Origin: Paludisphaera borealis
Lineage (GTDB): Bacteria > Planctomycetota > Planctomycetia > Isosphaerales > Isosphaeraceae
Assembly: GCF_001956985.1 (NCBI RefSeq)
Contig: NZ_CP019082.1
Span: 1,364,001-1,428,000, forward strand
Reading direction: 5' to 3'
Length of the DNA: 64,000 nucleotides
Part shown: positions 28,224-38,069 of the stretch, in pieces
Layout of the letters: each line of letters starts with the position of its first letter
Numbering within the stretch: the first letter of the stretch is position 1
Notes under the pieces: generated by a model
What the model saw: only the letters and a program-made list of their open reading frames with translations
Database searches by the model: none
Told to the model about the DNA's origin: nothing
Program-made: the position numbers and the translations under genes

Positions 28224-28707
28224 GGCCGGATTCGACGGCCCCGCGACGGTCGTCCGAGGCGGCGCGCCGCCTTCGTTCAAGACGGCTGAATACTCGGGGC
28301 AATTCGAACGAAGAACCATTGCAGCACCGCGAACGATGGCGTATAAGTTAGTGGATGCTTCGTGAATGGCCGGCTCCCGACATACGGCGCTTTCCCATCA
28401 CCCGCTTCATCTCCTTCCCGCGGCCTGCACCAACAGAGAAACGCCCAGGATTGAGATGATGGCCTCAAGACCTTAGACGCCCGCCTGCTCAATCCGAGCC
28501 GCACGCCGCGATCGTGCCGCCGAATGCGAGCTGGACTGTCCCCACCAACGCCTGGGTCGTGTTGACAACCCCGGTGTCTGACATGTGATCACACGTTGCG
28601 GATCGTGGGACGACTCTGGCTCGTCCCGTTCGCCGCGGACGTCCTGGGTCGCTTCAAAGGTTCGTGCGACGGCCTCCGATCCCTCGGCCGCAAGCTTCAG
28701 GATTCTC
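28224..28707. other. Intergenic region between polA and coaE
   Basis: This 484-bp stretch has no convincing gene. A TTGACA at 28562-28567 is the best -35 candidate for coaE, but the hexamer 17 nt on (GTGATC) is poor. A perfect palindrome TGTGATCACA lies at 28584-28593 and may be a regulator site. Confidence 0.4.
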
Positions 28708-29463
28708 ATGTTCGAAACCTCATCGATCACCGTCCCGCCCACGCCCGAGCGCCGCTCGCGCTGGAAGCACGGCGCGATCCCCGTGATCGGGGTGATTGGC
28801 GGGATCGGCGGCGGCAAGAGCGCCGCGGCGGCCTTGCTGGCGGAGCGCGGCGCGGTCGTGATCGACGCCGACGCGGTCGGTCACGAGGTCCTGCAACGTC
28901 CCGAGATCCAGGAGCGGCTCGTCGCTCGGTTCGGTTCGGAAATCATCGCCGCTCGCGATCTCGGCGTTGAAGTCGGTCCGAAGATCGACCGCCGCGCCCT
29001 GGGGAAGATCGTCTTCGCCGACGAGTCGGCCCGCCGCGACCTGGAATCGATCGTTCATCCGGCGATGATCGAGGAGTTCGAGCGGACGATCGCCGAGGCG
29101 CAGCGGAGTGGTTCCGCGATCGCCGTGGCGCTCGACGCCGCGGTCTTGCTCGAAGCCGGTTGGGACGGAGCGTGCGACCTAGTCGTGTACGTCGACGCGC
29201 CTCGGGCCGAGCGGCTGGCGAGGGTAGAACGGACCCGCGGCTGGTCGCGCGCCGACTTCGAGGCGCGCGAGGCCTCGCAGCAGTCCTGCGACGTGAAGCG
29301 ACGGCGCGCCGACTACGTCTTGCCGAACGTCGCGGGCCCGGACGAACTGGCCGTCGAGGTCGATCGATTCCGCGAATGGCTCACCGCTTCCTCCGATCTT
29401 GCAGACGCGCGTCGTCCCTCGCCTTCGCCCGATCCCTCCGGGGGCCGGGCGGGCGCGACTTGA
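28708..29463 (+). CDS. coaE: Dephospho-CoA kinase
   Basis: The product is 251 residues. The P-loop GGIGGGKS lies near residue 32 (VIGVIGGIGGGKSAAAALL), followed by the CoaE patterns VIDADAVGHEVLQ, FADESARRDLESIVHP and VVYVDAPRAERLARVERTRGWS. It catalyses the last step of coenzyme A synthesis (3'-phosphorylation of dephospho-CoA). The C-terminus extends past the usual end with a Pro/Ser-rich tail. The start at 28708 has CAGGA 5 nt upstream; it includes ~22 residues before the first strand. Confidence 0.92.
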   Translation: MFETSSITVPPTPERRSRWKHGAIPVIGVIGGIGGGKSAAAALLAERGAVVIDADAVGHEVLQRPEIQERLVARFGSEIIAARDLGVEVGPKIDRRALGKIVFADESARRDLESIVHPAMIEEFERTIAEAQRSGSAIAVALDAAVLLEAGWDGACDLVVYVDAPRAERLARVERTRGWSRADFEAREASQQSCDVKRRRADYVLPNVAGPDELAVEVDRFREWLTASSDLADARRPSPSPDPSGGRAGAT

Positions 29464-29650
29464 GGGGCGGCCGGTCGATGGTTTCAAGTCTTCTCGTCTC
29501 GCTTTCAAGGGCCCTGCTTCGCTCATGCTGATGGACACCACGCCTTGGATTCGGCGGCTCCCGCCGGACGTCGATCCCGCCGCAAGCCCGCTTTCGATCG
29601 CGCGGCTCGCCAAAATCACTCGTCAAGTCTGAACAGGAGAATGGATTACC

Positions 29651-31594
29651 ATGGCTAATGAGACCCGCCCCCGCCGGGAGCCTTCCGGGACGTCCCGCAT
29701 CCGCAAGTCCACCACGTCCACTCCTCCGCCCGTCGCTGAAGAGTCCGCCGGCGCCGCCCCCGCAAGCTCGATCACGCCCGCCCCGATTTCGCCGTCGCCG
29801 ACGCCTCCGGCCGCCGAGACGTACCGCGATCGCGAACGCCCGGCGCGTGAGCCGTATCGCGAGGAAGGCCCCGCCGATCGCGAGCCGATCCGCTTCATCC
29901 GTCAGCGCGACCGCGAGCCGGCCGCCGAGCGTCCGGAGCGCGAGCCGGGCGGGTTGTCGATCCGCGAGCGCCTCGCCCGCGACCGTGGCGGCGACCGCGA
30001 GGCCGGCCCCGTGCACCACGAGGGGATTCCGATCGTCCGCGACCGTGACCGCGACCGTGAGCCGGCTCCGACCGTCCGCGAACGGGTCCGCGAGGCTCGC
30101 GACGCCGAGACGCCCGGCCCGCGCGAACGGTTCGACCGCGACGCCTCGTTCAACTCGCGCGACCGCGACTACGCCCAGACCGCGCGCCCCGAGCGTCCTG
30201 AGCGGCCCGCGCCGGCGCCCCCCGCGCAGCCGTACGGCGGCGAACTGCCCGCCGAGGGCTTTCCGGACGTCGAGGACGACGACATCTTCGGCGACGCCGC
30301 TATCCACGACCGGTATGAAGACATCAAGCGCGGCGAGATCCATCTCACCGAGCTTCAGAAGATGACGATGCCCCAGCTCATCCGCACCGCGAAGTCGGAG
30401 GGCATCACCGACTACATGGGGCTCAAGAAGCAGGATCTGATCTTCAAGATCCTCAAGGAGCGGGTCAAGCAGAACGGCCTGATGTACGGAGAGGGCACTC
30501 TCGAAGTCCTGCCCGACGGGTTCGGCTTCCTCCGCAGCCCCGACTACAACTACCTCCCCTGCCCCGACGACATCTACGTCTCGCCCAGCCAGATCCGCCG
30601 CTTCGGTCTCAAGACCGGCGCCATCGTCTCGGGCCAGATCCGCCCTCCCAAGGAGAACGAGCGTTACTTCGCCCTCCTCCGGGTCGAGGCCATCAACTTT
30701 GAAGACCCCGACAAGCTCAGCGAGAAGGTCTGCTTCGACGACCTCACGCCGTTGCATCCCCAGGGGCGCATCCGGCTCGAGACGACGAGTGAAGAAGTCA
30801 ATATGCGGGTCGTCGACCTGGTCACGCCGATCGGCTTCGGCCAGCGCGGCGTGATCGTGGCGCCTCCCCGCACGGGCAAGACGATCCTGCTCCAGAAGAT
30901 CGCCAACAGCGTTTTGACCAACCATCCCGAAGCCTACGTGATGGTGCTCCTCATCGACGAACGTCCCGAGGAAGTCACCGACATGGAGCGCTCGGTCAAG
31001 GGGCCGACCGCCGAGGTCATCAGCTCGACCTTCGACGAACCCGCCTCGCGGCACATCCAGGTGGCCGAGATGGTCATCGAGAAGGCCAAGCGGATGGTCG
31101 AGTTCGGCAAGGACGTGGTCATCCTGCTCGACTCGATCACGCGGCTGGCCCGGGCCTACAACACCGAGGCGCCGCACTCGGGCAAGATCCTCACCGGCGG
31201 CATCGACGCCACGGCCCTCCAGAAGCCCAAGCGGTTCTTCGGCGCCGCCCGGAAGATCGAGGAGGCCGGCAGCCTGACGATTCTGGCGACCGCCCTGGTC
31301 GACACCGGCAGCCGCATGGACGACGTGATCTTCGAGGAGTTCAAGGGGACCGGCAACATGGAGTTGCACCTTGAGCGCCGGCTGGTCGACAAGCGGATCT
31401 GGCCGGCCATCGACGTCAACAAGTCGGGCACGCGCCGCGAAGAGCTGCTGATGGACGCCGACGAACTGCGTCGCGTCTGGATCCTCCGCCGCGTCCTCAA
31501 CGACATGAATCCGGTCGAGGCTATGGAGCTGCTGACCGGCCGCATGAAGAAGACCAAGACCAACGGCGAGTTCCTGACGAGTATGAACCTGTAA
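29651..31594 (+). CDS. rho: Transcription termination factor Rho with long N-terminal extension
   Basis: The product is 647 residues against ~420 for E. coli Rho. Residues ~230-647 are a complete Rho: the Rho N-terminal helix region ([18 protein letters not shown]), the primary RNA-binding fold ([16 protein letters not shown]), Walker A APPRTGKT (~404-411), Walker [14 protein letters not shown] and the C-terminal [12 protein letters not shown]. Residues 1-225 are predicted disordered, first Pro/Ser/Ala-rich and then dominated by Arg/Glu/Asp ([21 protein letters not shown]). Long disordered Rho extensions occur in other phyla and can bind RNA or phase separate. The start ATG follows CAGGAGA at 10 nt spacing. 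Confidence 0.96.
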   Translation: MANETRPRREPSGTSRIRKSTTSTPPPVAEESAGAAPASSITPAPISPSPTPPAAETYRDRERPAREPYREEGPADREPIRFIRQRDREPAAERPEREPGGLSIRERLARDRGGDREAGPVHHEGIPIVRDRDRDREPAPTVRERVREARDAETPGPRERFDRDASFNSRDRDYAQTARPERPERPAPAPPAQPYGGELPAEGFPDVEDDDIFGDAAIHDRYEDIKRGEIHLTELQKMTMPQLIRTAKSEGITDYMGLKKQDLIFKILKERVKQNGLMYGEGTLEVLPDGFGFLRSPDYNYLPCPDDIYVSPSQIRRFGLKTGAIVSGQIRPPKENERYFALLRVEAINFEDPDKLSEKVCFDDLTPLHPQGRIRLETTSEEVNMRVVDLVTPIGFGQRGVIVAPPRTGKTILLQKIANSVLTNHPEAYVMVLLIDERPEEVTDMERSVKGPTAEVISSTFDEPASRHIQVAEMVIEKAKRMVEFGKDVVILLDSITRLARAYNTEAPHSGKILTGGIDATALQKPKRFFGAARKIEEAGSLTILATALVDTGSRMDDVIFEEFKGTGNMELHLERRLVDKRIWPAIDVNKSGTRREELLMDADELRRVWILRRVLNDMNPVEAMELLTGRMKKTKTNGEFLTSMNL

Positions 31595-31640
31595 TCAAGG
31601 TTTGCTCCTGGATCGCGGACCGACCGAGGCCGGACTCCCT

Positions 31641-31792
31641 TCTCCCCGCATATGCGGGGGGAAGGTGCCCCGCAAGGGGCGGATGAGGGGTCTTCGATCG
31701 CCTTGGCCCTGGATGAATCCTCATTACTCCCCCTCATCCGGCCTTCGGCCACCTTCTCCCTCAAGGGAGAAGGCATGCTCGCGACGGCCTGT
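31641..31792. repeat. Dispersed palindromic repeat, copy A
   Basis: This ~150-bp element has two arms in inverted orientation, each of the form GGAGAAGGTG - small hairpin - GGATGAGGGG. The small hairpins are GCCCCGCAAGGGGC on the left and GGCCTTCGGCC on the right. It shares the centre (TTCGATCGCCTTGGCC) and both arms with the element at 60531-60674. It lies in the rho-ribH gap. It looks like a REP/MITE-type, non-coding mobile or structural repeat. No other function is apparent in the gap. Confidence 0.85.
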
Positions 31793-31840
31793 CTTGATGG
31801 GTTCCCACGGCGATTTTCTGGATTTTGAAGTACAACAGCC

Positions 31841-32311
31841 ATGCCGACTTTTGAAGGCGATTTCTCAACTCCTCCCGGCCGATTCGCGATCGTCGTCGCC
31901 CGATTCAATGCGCTCGTGACCGAGCCCCTGCTGGCGGGCTGCCGCGACGCCCTGGTGCGCCACGGCGTCGGCGACGACCGGCTCGACGTCTATTGGGTCC
32001 CCGGCTCGTTCGAGGTCCCGTTGATCGCCCGCAAGCTCGCCGAGGGGGGCAAGCACGCGGCCGTCGTCTGCCTGGGCTGCGTGATCCGCGGCGAGACCGG
32101 GCATTACGACCACGTCGCCGGCCAGGCCGCCGGCGGCGTCTTGCAGGCGAGCCTCGCCACCGGCGTTCCGGTCATCTTCGGCGTCCTCACCACCGAGACC
32201 GTCGAGCAGGCCCTCAACCGCGCCGGCCTCAAAGCCGGCAACAAGGGGACCGAAGCCGCCCTGGCGGCGATCGAGATGGTGAACCTGCTGGCGCGGATGG
32301 ATTCTCGTTAG
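31841..32311 (+). CDS. ribH: 6,7-dimethyl-8-ribityllumazine synthase
   Basis: The product is 156 residues, standard length. The conserved motifs are [47 protein letters not shown] (with the catalytic His) and [24 protein letters not shown]. It condenses ribulose-derived dihydroxybutanone phosphate with the pyrimidine precursor in riboflavin synthesis, usually as an icosahedral or pentameric assembly. No other rib gene and no FMN riboswitch is seen nearby. Confidence 0.95.
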   Translation: MPTFEGDFSTPPGRFAIVVARFNALVTEPLLAGCRDALVRHGVGDDRLDVYWVPGSFEVPLIARKLAEGGKHAAVVCLGCVIRGETGHYDHVAGQAAGGVLQASLATGVPVIFGVLTTETVEQALNRAGLKAGNKGTEAALAAIEMVNLLARMDSR

Positions 32312-32323
32312 GAGTTTACGCCG

Positions 32324-32989
32324 ATGACGTCGACACTCTTGCCGCAGGCTTTCTGGTTCCGCGTCGCCGCCTCCTGTCCCAAGGTCGAGGGGATTCCCCT
32401 TCCCTCGTCGAAGGGATCGCTCCTCGACTTGCCGGAAACCTGCAAGCTTCCGGAGTTAACTGTCCTCGATGGCCGCCCCTCGTGGGCGTCAGTCCGGGTC
32501 GGCTGGAACGCCGAGGGGCTGGGGATTTCGATCCTCGCCGACGGCCTCGGCGCGAACGCAAAAACCCCGGATCGTCCCGAGGGCTTCGCCACGGTCAACG
32601 TCTGGATCGACACGCGCGACACCCGTAACGTCAGCCGGGCGACCCGCTACGGCCATCGCTTTCTGACTCGACTGAAGCTGAGCAAGGATAAGAAGTCGCT
32701 GACCGCCGATGTCGAGCAGCGGCCGATCGCCCGCGCCACGGCTGACGCCCCGCTCGCCCCGTCCGACCTCCTCGTCTCACGCGTCGAGCTTCAGAAATCC
32801 GGTTGGTCGCTGGAGTTGTTCTTTCCCGCCCGCGCGCTCCACGGCTTCGACCCCGAGACCAACCGCCGGCTCGGCTTCGCCTACCAGATCTCGGACCACG
32901 ACCGCGACGACCAGTTCCTCGGAATAGGCCGCGAGTTCCCCCTGGGCGAAAACCCCAGCTTGTGGTCGACCCTCGAACTCCAGCGTTGA
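32324..32989 (+). CDS. CBM9/DOMON-like domain protein
   Basis: The product is 221 residues with no signal peptide. Blocks such as PSWASVRVGWNAEGLGISI, VNVWIDTRDTRNVSRATRYGHRF and RLGFAYQISDHDRDDQFLGIG fit the beta-sandwich fold called CBM9-like/DOMON type 9, which binds sugars or haem in other proteins. The role of a cytoplasmic stand-alone copy is unknown. It starts 12 bp after ribH with an AGGAG ribosome binding site, so the two are probably co-transcribed. Confidence 0.75.
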   Translation: MTSTLLPQAFWFRVAASCPKVEGIPLPSSKGSLLDLPETCKLPELTVLDGRPSWASVRVGWNAEGLGISILADGLGANAKTPDRPEGFATVNVWIDTRDTRNVSRATRYGHRFLTRLKLSKDKKSLTADVEQRPIARATADAPLAPSDLLVSRVELQKSGWSLELFFPARALHGFDPETNRRLGFAYQISDHDRDDQFLGIGREFPLGENPSLWSTLELQR

Positions 32990-33104
32990 TCGACGGCCGA
33001 CCAGGCGTCGACGGTCGTGAATGGAAAATCGCCGTCGATCTGGGGTACACTCCGCAACCGCGTTTTTCGACCGCCTCGATCCGATCCTCGTGAGAGATCG
33101 TTCC

Positions 33105-34076
33105 ATGCCGCTCGACCCCCAGGCGCAGGACTTCTTGAGACGCCTGGCCGGGGCGGGATTGCCGTCGGTTTCAGAGCAGACCGTCGAACAGGCCCGCGCC
33201 CAGGTGAATCTGTCGACGCGCTTTCTGGGCAAGCCGCCGCGCGTCCACCGGGTCGAGGATCGGACGATCGCCGGGCCGGGCGGAGACCTTGCGATTCGCG
33301 TGATCACGCCGGAAGGAGCGGGGTCGGGGCCGATGCCGATCGTCGTCTTCTTCCACGGCGGCGGTTGGGTGCTCGGCAACCTCGACTCTCATGAAAACGT
33401 TTGCCGGTCGATTGCGAACGCCTCGAAGTCGATCGTAGCGGTTGTCGACTACAGGCTCGCGCCCGAGCATCCGTTTCCCGCCGCCGCCGACGACGCCTAC
33501 GCAGCCCTCGTCTGGCTCTCGGCCCACGCGGCGGAGATCGGCGGCGACCCGTCGCGAATCGCCGTCTGCGGCGACAGCGCCGGCGGGAACCTGGCGACCG
33601 TCGCGACCCTCATGGCGCGCGATCGAGGCGGCCCGGCCGTCGCATTCCAGGCGCTCGCCTATCCGATCACCGATTTCGATCCCGACGCCGGCTCGTACCG
33701 GGAGTTCGCGGAAGGCTGTTTTCTGACCCGCTCCGAGATGCTCTGGTACTGGGATCAGTACGCCCCGAACCTCGAAGACCGACGCCGGCCGTACGTCTCG
33801 CCGAACCGAACCGACGACCTGTCGAAGCTGCCCCCCGCGCTCGTAATCACGGCCGGCTACGACGTGCTTCGCGACGAGGGCGAAGCCTACGCGCGAAGGC
33901 TGGCGGAAGCGGGGGTTCCCGTCACGCTGTCGCGGTACGACGGAATGATTCACGGATTCCTGCGCCGCTATCCGTTCTTCGATCAGGGTCGGGCTGCGAT
34001 CGAGGAGATCGCCGCGGCGCTTCGCGAGGCGTTCGGCCTCACTGCGCCGTGCTCAGACGCTGACGGAGGCGGATGA
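33105..34076 (+). CDS. Alpha/beta hydrolase, hormone-sensitive-lipase (esterase) family
   Basis: The product is 323 residues. The oxyanion motif is FFHGGGW, the nucleophile GDSAGG, the acid is in GYDVLRDEG and the histidine in MIHGFLRR. These are family IV (HSL) esterase signatures; the substrate is likely a short-chain ester. There is no signal peptide. The ATG follows GAGAG at 33092-33096. Its last 38 bp overlap the 3' end of the convergent helical-repeat gene. Confidence 0.92.
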   Translation: MPLDPQAQDFLRRLAGAGLPSVSEQTVEQARAQVNLSTRFLGKPPRVHRVEDRTIAGPGGDLAIRVITPEGAGSGPMPIVVFFHGGGWVLGNLDSHENVCRSIANASKSIVAVVDYRLAPEHPFPAAADDAYAALVWLSAHAAEIGGDPSRIAVCGDSAGGNLATVATLMARDRGGPAVAFQALAYPITDFDPDAGSYREFAEGCFLTRSEMLWYWDQYAPNLEDRRRPYVSPNRTDDLSKLPPALVITAGYDVLRDEGEAYARRLAEAGVPVTLSRYDGMIHGFLRRYPFFDQGRAAIEEIAAALREAFGLTAPCSDADGGG

Positions 34077-36447
34077 ATTTCTCCTGGAGCGAGCCGCCGC
34101 CGAGGTCGGGGTGCAGAATCGACGTACCTTCAATCAATTGCAGCGCCTCCTTGCGCCGGCCGAGTCGGTAGTAAGTCAGCGCCAGGTTGTACCGCGCGTC
34201 GAACCACGACGGCGAGCCCGCGGCGAGGTTGCGGAGGCGCAGGCGGTTGACGTCGATCGCCAATTCATAAACTTCGAGCCGGGAGTACAGGTCGGCCAGG
34301 TCGCGAAGCAGGCGGTCGTCGGCCGCGCGACGTGGCAGGCTCCAGCCCCGCAGCGTCTCCTGGGCGCCGCGGGGGTCGCCCTGAAAGAGCAAGGCCCGCG
34401 CCAGGCGGAACGTCAGCTCGGATCGCTGGTCTGCGTCGAGGGCCGATTCCTCGCCCTCCTTCAACAAGGGCTGGACGAGCAGGCGGACGACCAGGCCGAA
34501 CCGGCGCTGCTGGAGATCGGTCGGAGAGTTCGAGGCGCACAGGTCGAGGAGCCGGATCGCGTCGAGGAAGTCCGGGCGCGACGCCGGATCAGCCCAGGTC
34601 GGGTGCTGCTGCGCTTCGCGCTCGGCCTCGACGTATCGTCCGAGCGCGGCCAGGGCGATCGTCCGCCCGAGGCGGGCTCGATAGCGCTGCGACGTCGTCA
34701 GGTTCATTCCGTTGCAGCGATCAAGGAAGTCGCGAGCCTGCCGGGGCTTTCCGAGCTTGGGAACCAGTTCGAGACGAGCTTCGCGAAGCAGTAATTCCAC
34801 CTGGTCGGACTCGGCGCGCGATCGGGCCGCCTCCTGACTGTCGGTCAGGAATTTCGAGGCGACGGCGAACTCCGGGGCGAGCGCGTCGTCGTCGGCCGTA
34901 GCGAATTGCGTTTCGATGTGCCGACGCATGGCGTCGGCCAGAGCCAGCCGCGCGTCGATCCAGCGCGCGGCCGTAGGGGGGATCGCCGTCCAGAGCTTCT
35001 TGGCTTTCTCACGATCGCCGCGCGCTTGCTCGACGTTGCCGAGCAGCCAGCGGGCTTCGATCGCCGTCGGATCGTCCGGGAACTCGCGGATCTGGCGATC
35101 GAGGGCCTCGGCGTACGCTTGCGACGTGACCCCCGGCGCGCCGGCCGCCAGCGCTCGACCGCGCGCCAGGCACTGGAGCAGTCCGGCTTTGGGTCTCGAC
35201 GCGCCGGCGTGGGGGGCGCCGACCACCTTTGCGAGCAGGGCGTCGGCTTCTTCGTACTTTCCCGCCTGGAACAAGAACCCCGCGCCGCGTAGCCGGTAGC
35301 CGGCCGCGGCCTCGTCGCCGCCGTTCTTCTCGGCTCGCGCCGCGGCTCTCTCCTCGAAACCGGCCGCCTTGACGGAGTCGCCCCGGATCTCGGTCCCTTC
35401 CGCGAGCGCGTCCCAGGCCTCCGGGTCGACTAGGTCGTCGGGCTCGACGCCCGACTCGGCCCATTCGGCCAGGGCGATCCGCGTCTCGGGCGCCTTCAAG
35501 ATCCGAAGCGCCCGAACCTGTTGGAGCAGTTCCTTCTCCGCCGCGGCTCGACCGCCGTCGCCCGGCGCCCGCGCTTCGGTCAGGGCGATTCGAGCCAGAG
35601 TCAAGGCCTTGGCGGCTGGGGGCAGCTTCGAGGCGTTCACCACGGACTTCGCCTCGGTGAATTTCCTCGCGTCGGTGAGCACGCGGACGGAGACGTCGAG
35701 GACCTCGGCTTCAGGAGGGGGCGGATCGATCTTGGACGCTTCGGTGATCAGGGCGGCGGCTTCCGGGAGCTTTCCCGAACGTCGGAGCAACTCGGCCTTG
35801 ATCAGCCCGTGATAGCCCGCAAGCCGTGGCTCCGTGGGGGGCTTCTCCAGCAGTTTGAGCGCCTCCTCGTCGCGCGCGAGTCGCGTCGGCGCCTTGGCGT
35901 CCTCAAGGTCCGCCCGATCGGCGAGGGCCCAGGCGAGGCGGAACCGGATGTTGTCGGGAAGTACGCCGGGCTCGTCGCTCACCACGGCCCGAAGCCTGGC
36001 GATCGCGTCGTCCAGGGCCGAGACCTCGTGCGCGCGGATCGCGGGGTCGGCGGGGAAGAGCGCATGCTGGTCGTGCCAGGCTCGCGCCTGCGCCCAGCGA
36101 TACACCGCCGCCTGAAGCTGGAATTCCTTCACCCGCGGCTGGTCGGGATTCTTCTCGCGGAACCCGTCGAGGAGACCGACCGCCTCGTCCCAATTCGCCT
36201 GCTTGGCGTCGATGCGGGTCTCGGCCTGCGCCGCGCGATCGAGCGTCCCGGCCGTCTCGATCGCCAGGATCTCGCGCTGCGCGACGCCGACCGATACGTC
36301 GTTGATCTGCTTCTTCATACCGGCGAGATGCTGGCTGATCTCGTCGATCGGCGTCGGAGTCTGGGCGAGGGCGAGGGCGAACGAGAAGACTCCCGGCGCC
36401 GCCGCGACGATGACGAGCCGCTGAAACACATGCGACCATAACGACAC
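34039..36447 (-). CDS. Secreted helical-repeat (TPR-like) protein
   Basis: The product is about 802 residues, largely alpha-helical, Ala/Leu/Arg-rich repeats that look like tetratricopeptides (e.g. YDQ-free units such as LTYYRLGRRKEALQLIEGT near the C-terminus; AWALADRADLEDAKAPTRLARDEEALKLLE). An N-terminal signal peptide is visible (VIVAAAPGVFSFALALAQ). The start was taken as the GTG at 36447, just before this signal and after AAAGGA. The only other start in frame upstream is a TTG at 36549, which overlaps the MFS stop. TPR proteins scaffold complexes in the periplasm or outer membrane. The specific partner is unknown. Confidence 0.75.
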   Translation of the reverse strand: MSLWSHVFQRLVIVAAAPGVFSFALALAQTPTPIDEISQHLAGMKKQINDVSVGVAQREILAIETAGTLDRAAQAETRIDAKQANWDEAVGLLDGFREKNPDQPRVKEFQLQAAVYRWAQARAWHDQHALFPADPAIRAHEVSALDDAIARLRAVVSDEPGVLPDNIRFRLAWALADRADLEDAKAPTRLARDEEALKLLEKPPTEPRLAGYHGLIKAELLRRSGKLPEAAALITEASKIDPPPPEAEVLDVSVRVLTDARKFTEAKSVVNASKLPPAAKALTLARIALTEARAPGDGGRAAAEKELLQQVRALRILKAPETRIALAEWAESGVEPDDLVDPEAWDALAEGTEIRGDSVKAAGFEERAAARAEKNGGDEAAAGYRLRGAGFLFQAGKYEEADALLAKVVGAPHAGASRPKAGLLQCLARGRALAAGAPGVTSQAYAEALDRQIREFPDDPTAIEARWLLGNVEQARGDREKAKKLWTAIPPTAARWIDARLALADAMRRHIETQFATADDDALAPEFAVASKFLTDSQEAARSRAESDQVELLLREARLELVPKLGKPRQARDFLDRCNGMNLTTSQRYRARLGRTIALAALGRYVEAEREAQQHPTWADPASRPDFLDAIRLLDLCASNSPTDLQQRRFGLVVRLLVQPLLKEGEESALDADQRSELTFRLARALLFQGDPRGAQETLRGWSLPRRAADDRLLRDLADLYSRLEVYELAIDVNRLRLRNLAAGSPSWFDARYNLALTYYRLGRRKEALQLIEGTSILHPDLGGGSLQEKFIRLRQRLSTAQ

Positions 36448-36545
36448 GGCGAACGGTGTCCTTTCGATGCGACGACAGGCGCCGTCCTCGGTGTCGAGGA
36501 GGCGCCTGGTCTTGGGAACGGCCGTCGCCGACGTCGTCTTCGGCC

Positions 36546-37940
36546 TCAATGCACGGCCGGAGCGAGTTCCGGTTTGAGACCGGACTCTTCGCGGATCTCG
36601 CCGATCTGTTCTTCCTTAAACAGCAAAGCGAAGATCAGCATGCAGAACAGAGTCAGCAGGAACGGGCCCATCCAGATCCCCTGCCAGTTCTCTACCGTGA
36701 CGCCGTCGACCACCTGCGTGAAGTAGCGGCGGACGTAGCCGGTGAGGATGCTGCCGACCACCGTTCCGAGTCCGTATACGAGGAAGATCAACAGGCCCTG
36801 GGCCGACGCCTTGATGTCCTTGCTCGCGGCGCGATCGACGAACATCTGAGCGACGACGAAGAAGAAGCCGAACGCGAACCCGTGCAGGGCGAGCGTCGTG
36901 ATCATCAGCCAGAACGGATAACCGAGCGCCGAGAGCCCGAACCGGACCGCCCAGGCCCCTGCGCCGATGAGCATCGTCGTCTTGTACCCGAGCTTCGTCA
37001 CCGCGAGCGGGATCAAGAGCATGACGACGCCTTCGGCGATCTGGCCGATCGTCATGTAAGCGCCCGTCTGCGTGGGATCGACGCCGATCGCCTCAAGGAA
37101 GTAATTCTCACAGGCGAAGTAGAAGGCCAGCATGATCCCCACCAGGCCGGCCACGACGGTCAGCACGGCGAACGACCGGAACCGCATCAGTTCCAGGCAC
37201 TCGATCACCGCCGACCGCTTGTCGATCGGGTCGGTGTCCTTGGCCGGGACCGGCGGCGTGTGCGGGAGCGTCAGGCAATAGATCGCGTAGAGCAGCGAGA
37301 AGAAGCCCGACACCCGCAGGCAGTCGCGATAGTGCGGCTCGCCGACGAACGGCAGCTCGAAGACCTGCTTCAGCAGGGGGACGGCCGAGGCTCGCCAGGT
37401 CGACAAAAAGCTCTCGAACGCGCCGTGCTGCCCCACGAGGTCGAAGATCGACTGGTAGAACGTCAGATTCTGATAGTCCAGATAGGCGCCGAAGAACAGG
37501 CCGGCGGCGATCCAGCCGACCGTGCCCCAGAACCGGATCGCCGGGAAGTAATTCTGGTTCGATTCGCCGAGGCTGCGGAACGAGATCGAGTTCGTCAGCC
37601 CCATCGTGGGCATGTACAGGCTGCAATAGAAGAACAGGATCCAGAAGATCGGCCAGAACGTCGAGACGTAAGCCGCCGAGATCAGCAGCAGTCCTCCCAC
37701 GAAGTGTGCGACGGCTAGGACGCGTTCGGTCGAGAAGTAGCGGTCGGCGAGCTGTCCCAGGATGAACGGACCGAGGATCGAGCCGAACCCGTAGACGGTG
37801 AAGACCCAGCCGATCTCGCGACCGTCGAGATTCAGACTGTTCGGCCCCAGTTGCTGGGCGAGCATCGGCAGCCAGATGCCCCACACGAAATACTGGAGGA
37901 ACATCATGATCGACAGGCGCACACGCAGACCAAAGCTCAT
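36546..37940 (-). CDS. MFS transporter, nucleoside:H+ symporter (NupG/XapB-like)
   Basis: The product is 464 residues with about twelve membrane segments. N-terminal LSIMMFLQYFVWGIWLPMLAQQLG and YGFGSILGPFILGQLADRYF match the LacY/NupG branch of the major facilitator superfamily, as do the central break after ~residue 215 and later VDPTQTGAYMTIGQIAEG and FFFVVAQMFVDRAA. It probably imports nucleosides or related compounds through the inner membrane. AAGGAG sits 7 nt before the ATG at 37940, deciding the start over a codon 78 bp upstream. The helical-repeat gene follows on the same strand. Confidence 0.85.
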   Translation of the reverse strand: MSFGLRVRLSIMMFLQYFVWGIWLPMLAQQLGPNSLNLDGREIGWVFTVYGFGSILGPFILGQLADRYFSTERVLAVAHFVGGLLLISAAYVSTFWPIFWILFFYCSLYMPTMGLTNSISFRSLGESNQNYFPAIRFWGTVGWIAAGLFFGAYLDYQNLTFYQSIFDLVGQHGAFESFLSTWRASAVPLLKQVFELPFVGEPHYRDCLRVSGFFSLLYAIYCLTLPHTPPVPAKDTDPIDKRSAVIECLELMRFRSFAVLTVVAGLVGIMLAFYFACENYFLEAIGVDPTQTGAYMTIGQIAEGVVMLLIPLAVTKLGYKTTMLIGAGAWAVRFGLSALGYPFWLMITTLALHGFAFGFFFVVAQMFVDRAASKDIKASAQGLLIFLVYGLGTVVGSILTGYVRRYFTQVVDGVTVENWQGIWMGPFLLTLFCMLIFALLFKEEQIGEIREESGLKPELAPAVH

Positions 37941-38069
37941 CGAGTAACTCCTTCGCTCGCGGACGTTCCCACCGGCTGCTGGCTCGCGGCCATCATCTCG
38001 AAACGAATCTAGCGTCACAAGCCGCGCGACGCCACGGGTTTTCGGCCGACGGCGAGGTTTCTCGCGGTT

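Noticed and set aside
26289..28319. 676-codon open frame antisense to polA
   Set aside because: Mirror of polA codons, no recognisable protein features, no ribosome binding site.
28584..28593. TGTGATCACA palindrome as a CRP site
   Set aside because: CRP sites need a 6-bp spacer between half-sites; this one has none, so only a generic palindrome is noted.
29525..29632. 35-codon frame just before rho, like a leader peptide
   Set aside because: No ribosome binding site and no attenuator hairpin; position alone is too weak.
29381..31369. 662-codon open frame antisense to rho
   Set aside because: Translation of the opposite strand of the Arg-rich Rho extension; low-complexity and without motifs.
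31595..31840. Possible FMN riboswitch before ribH
   Set aside because: The gap is filled by the dispersed repeat; the conserved RFN sequence blocks are absent.
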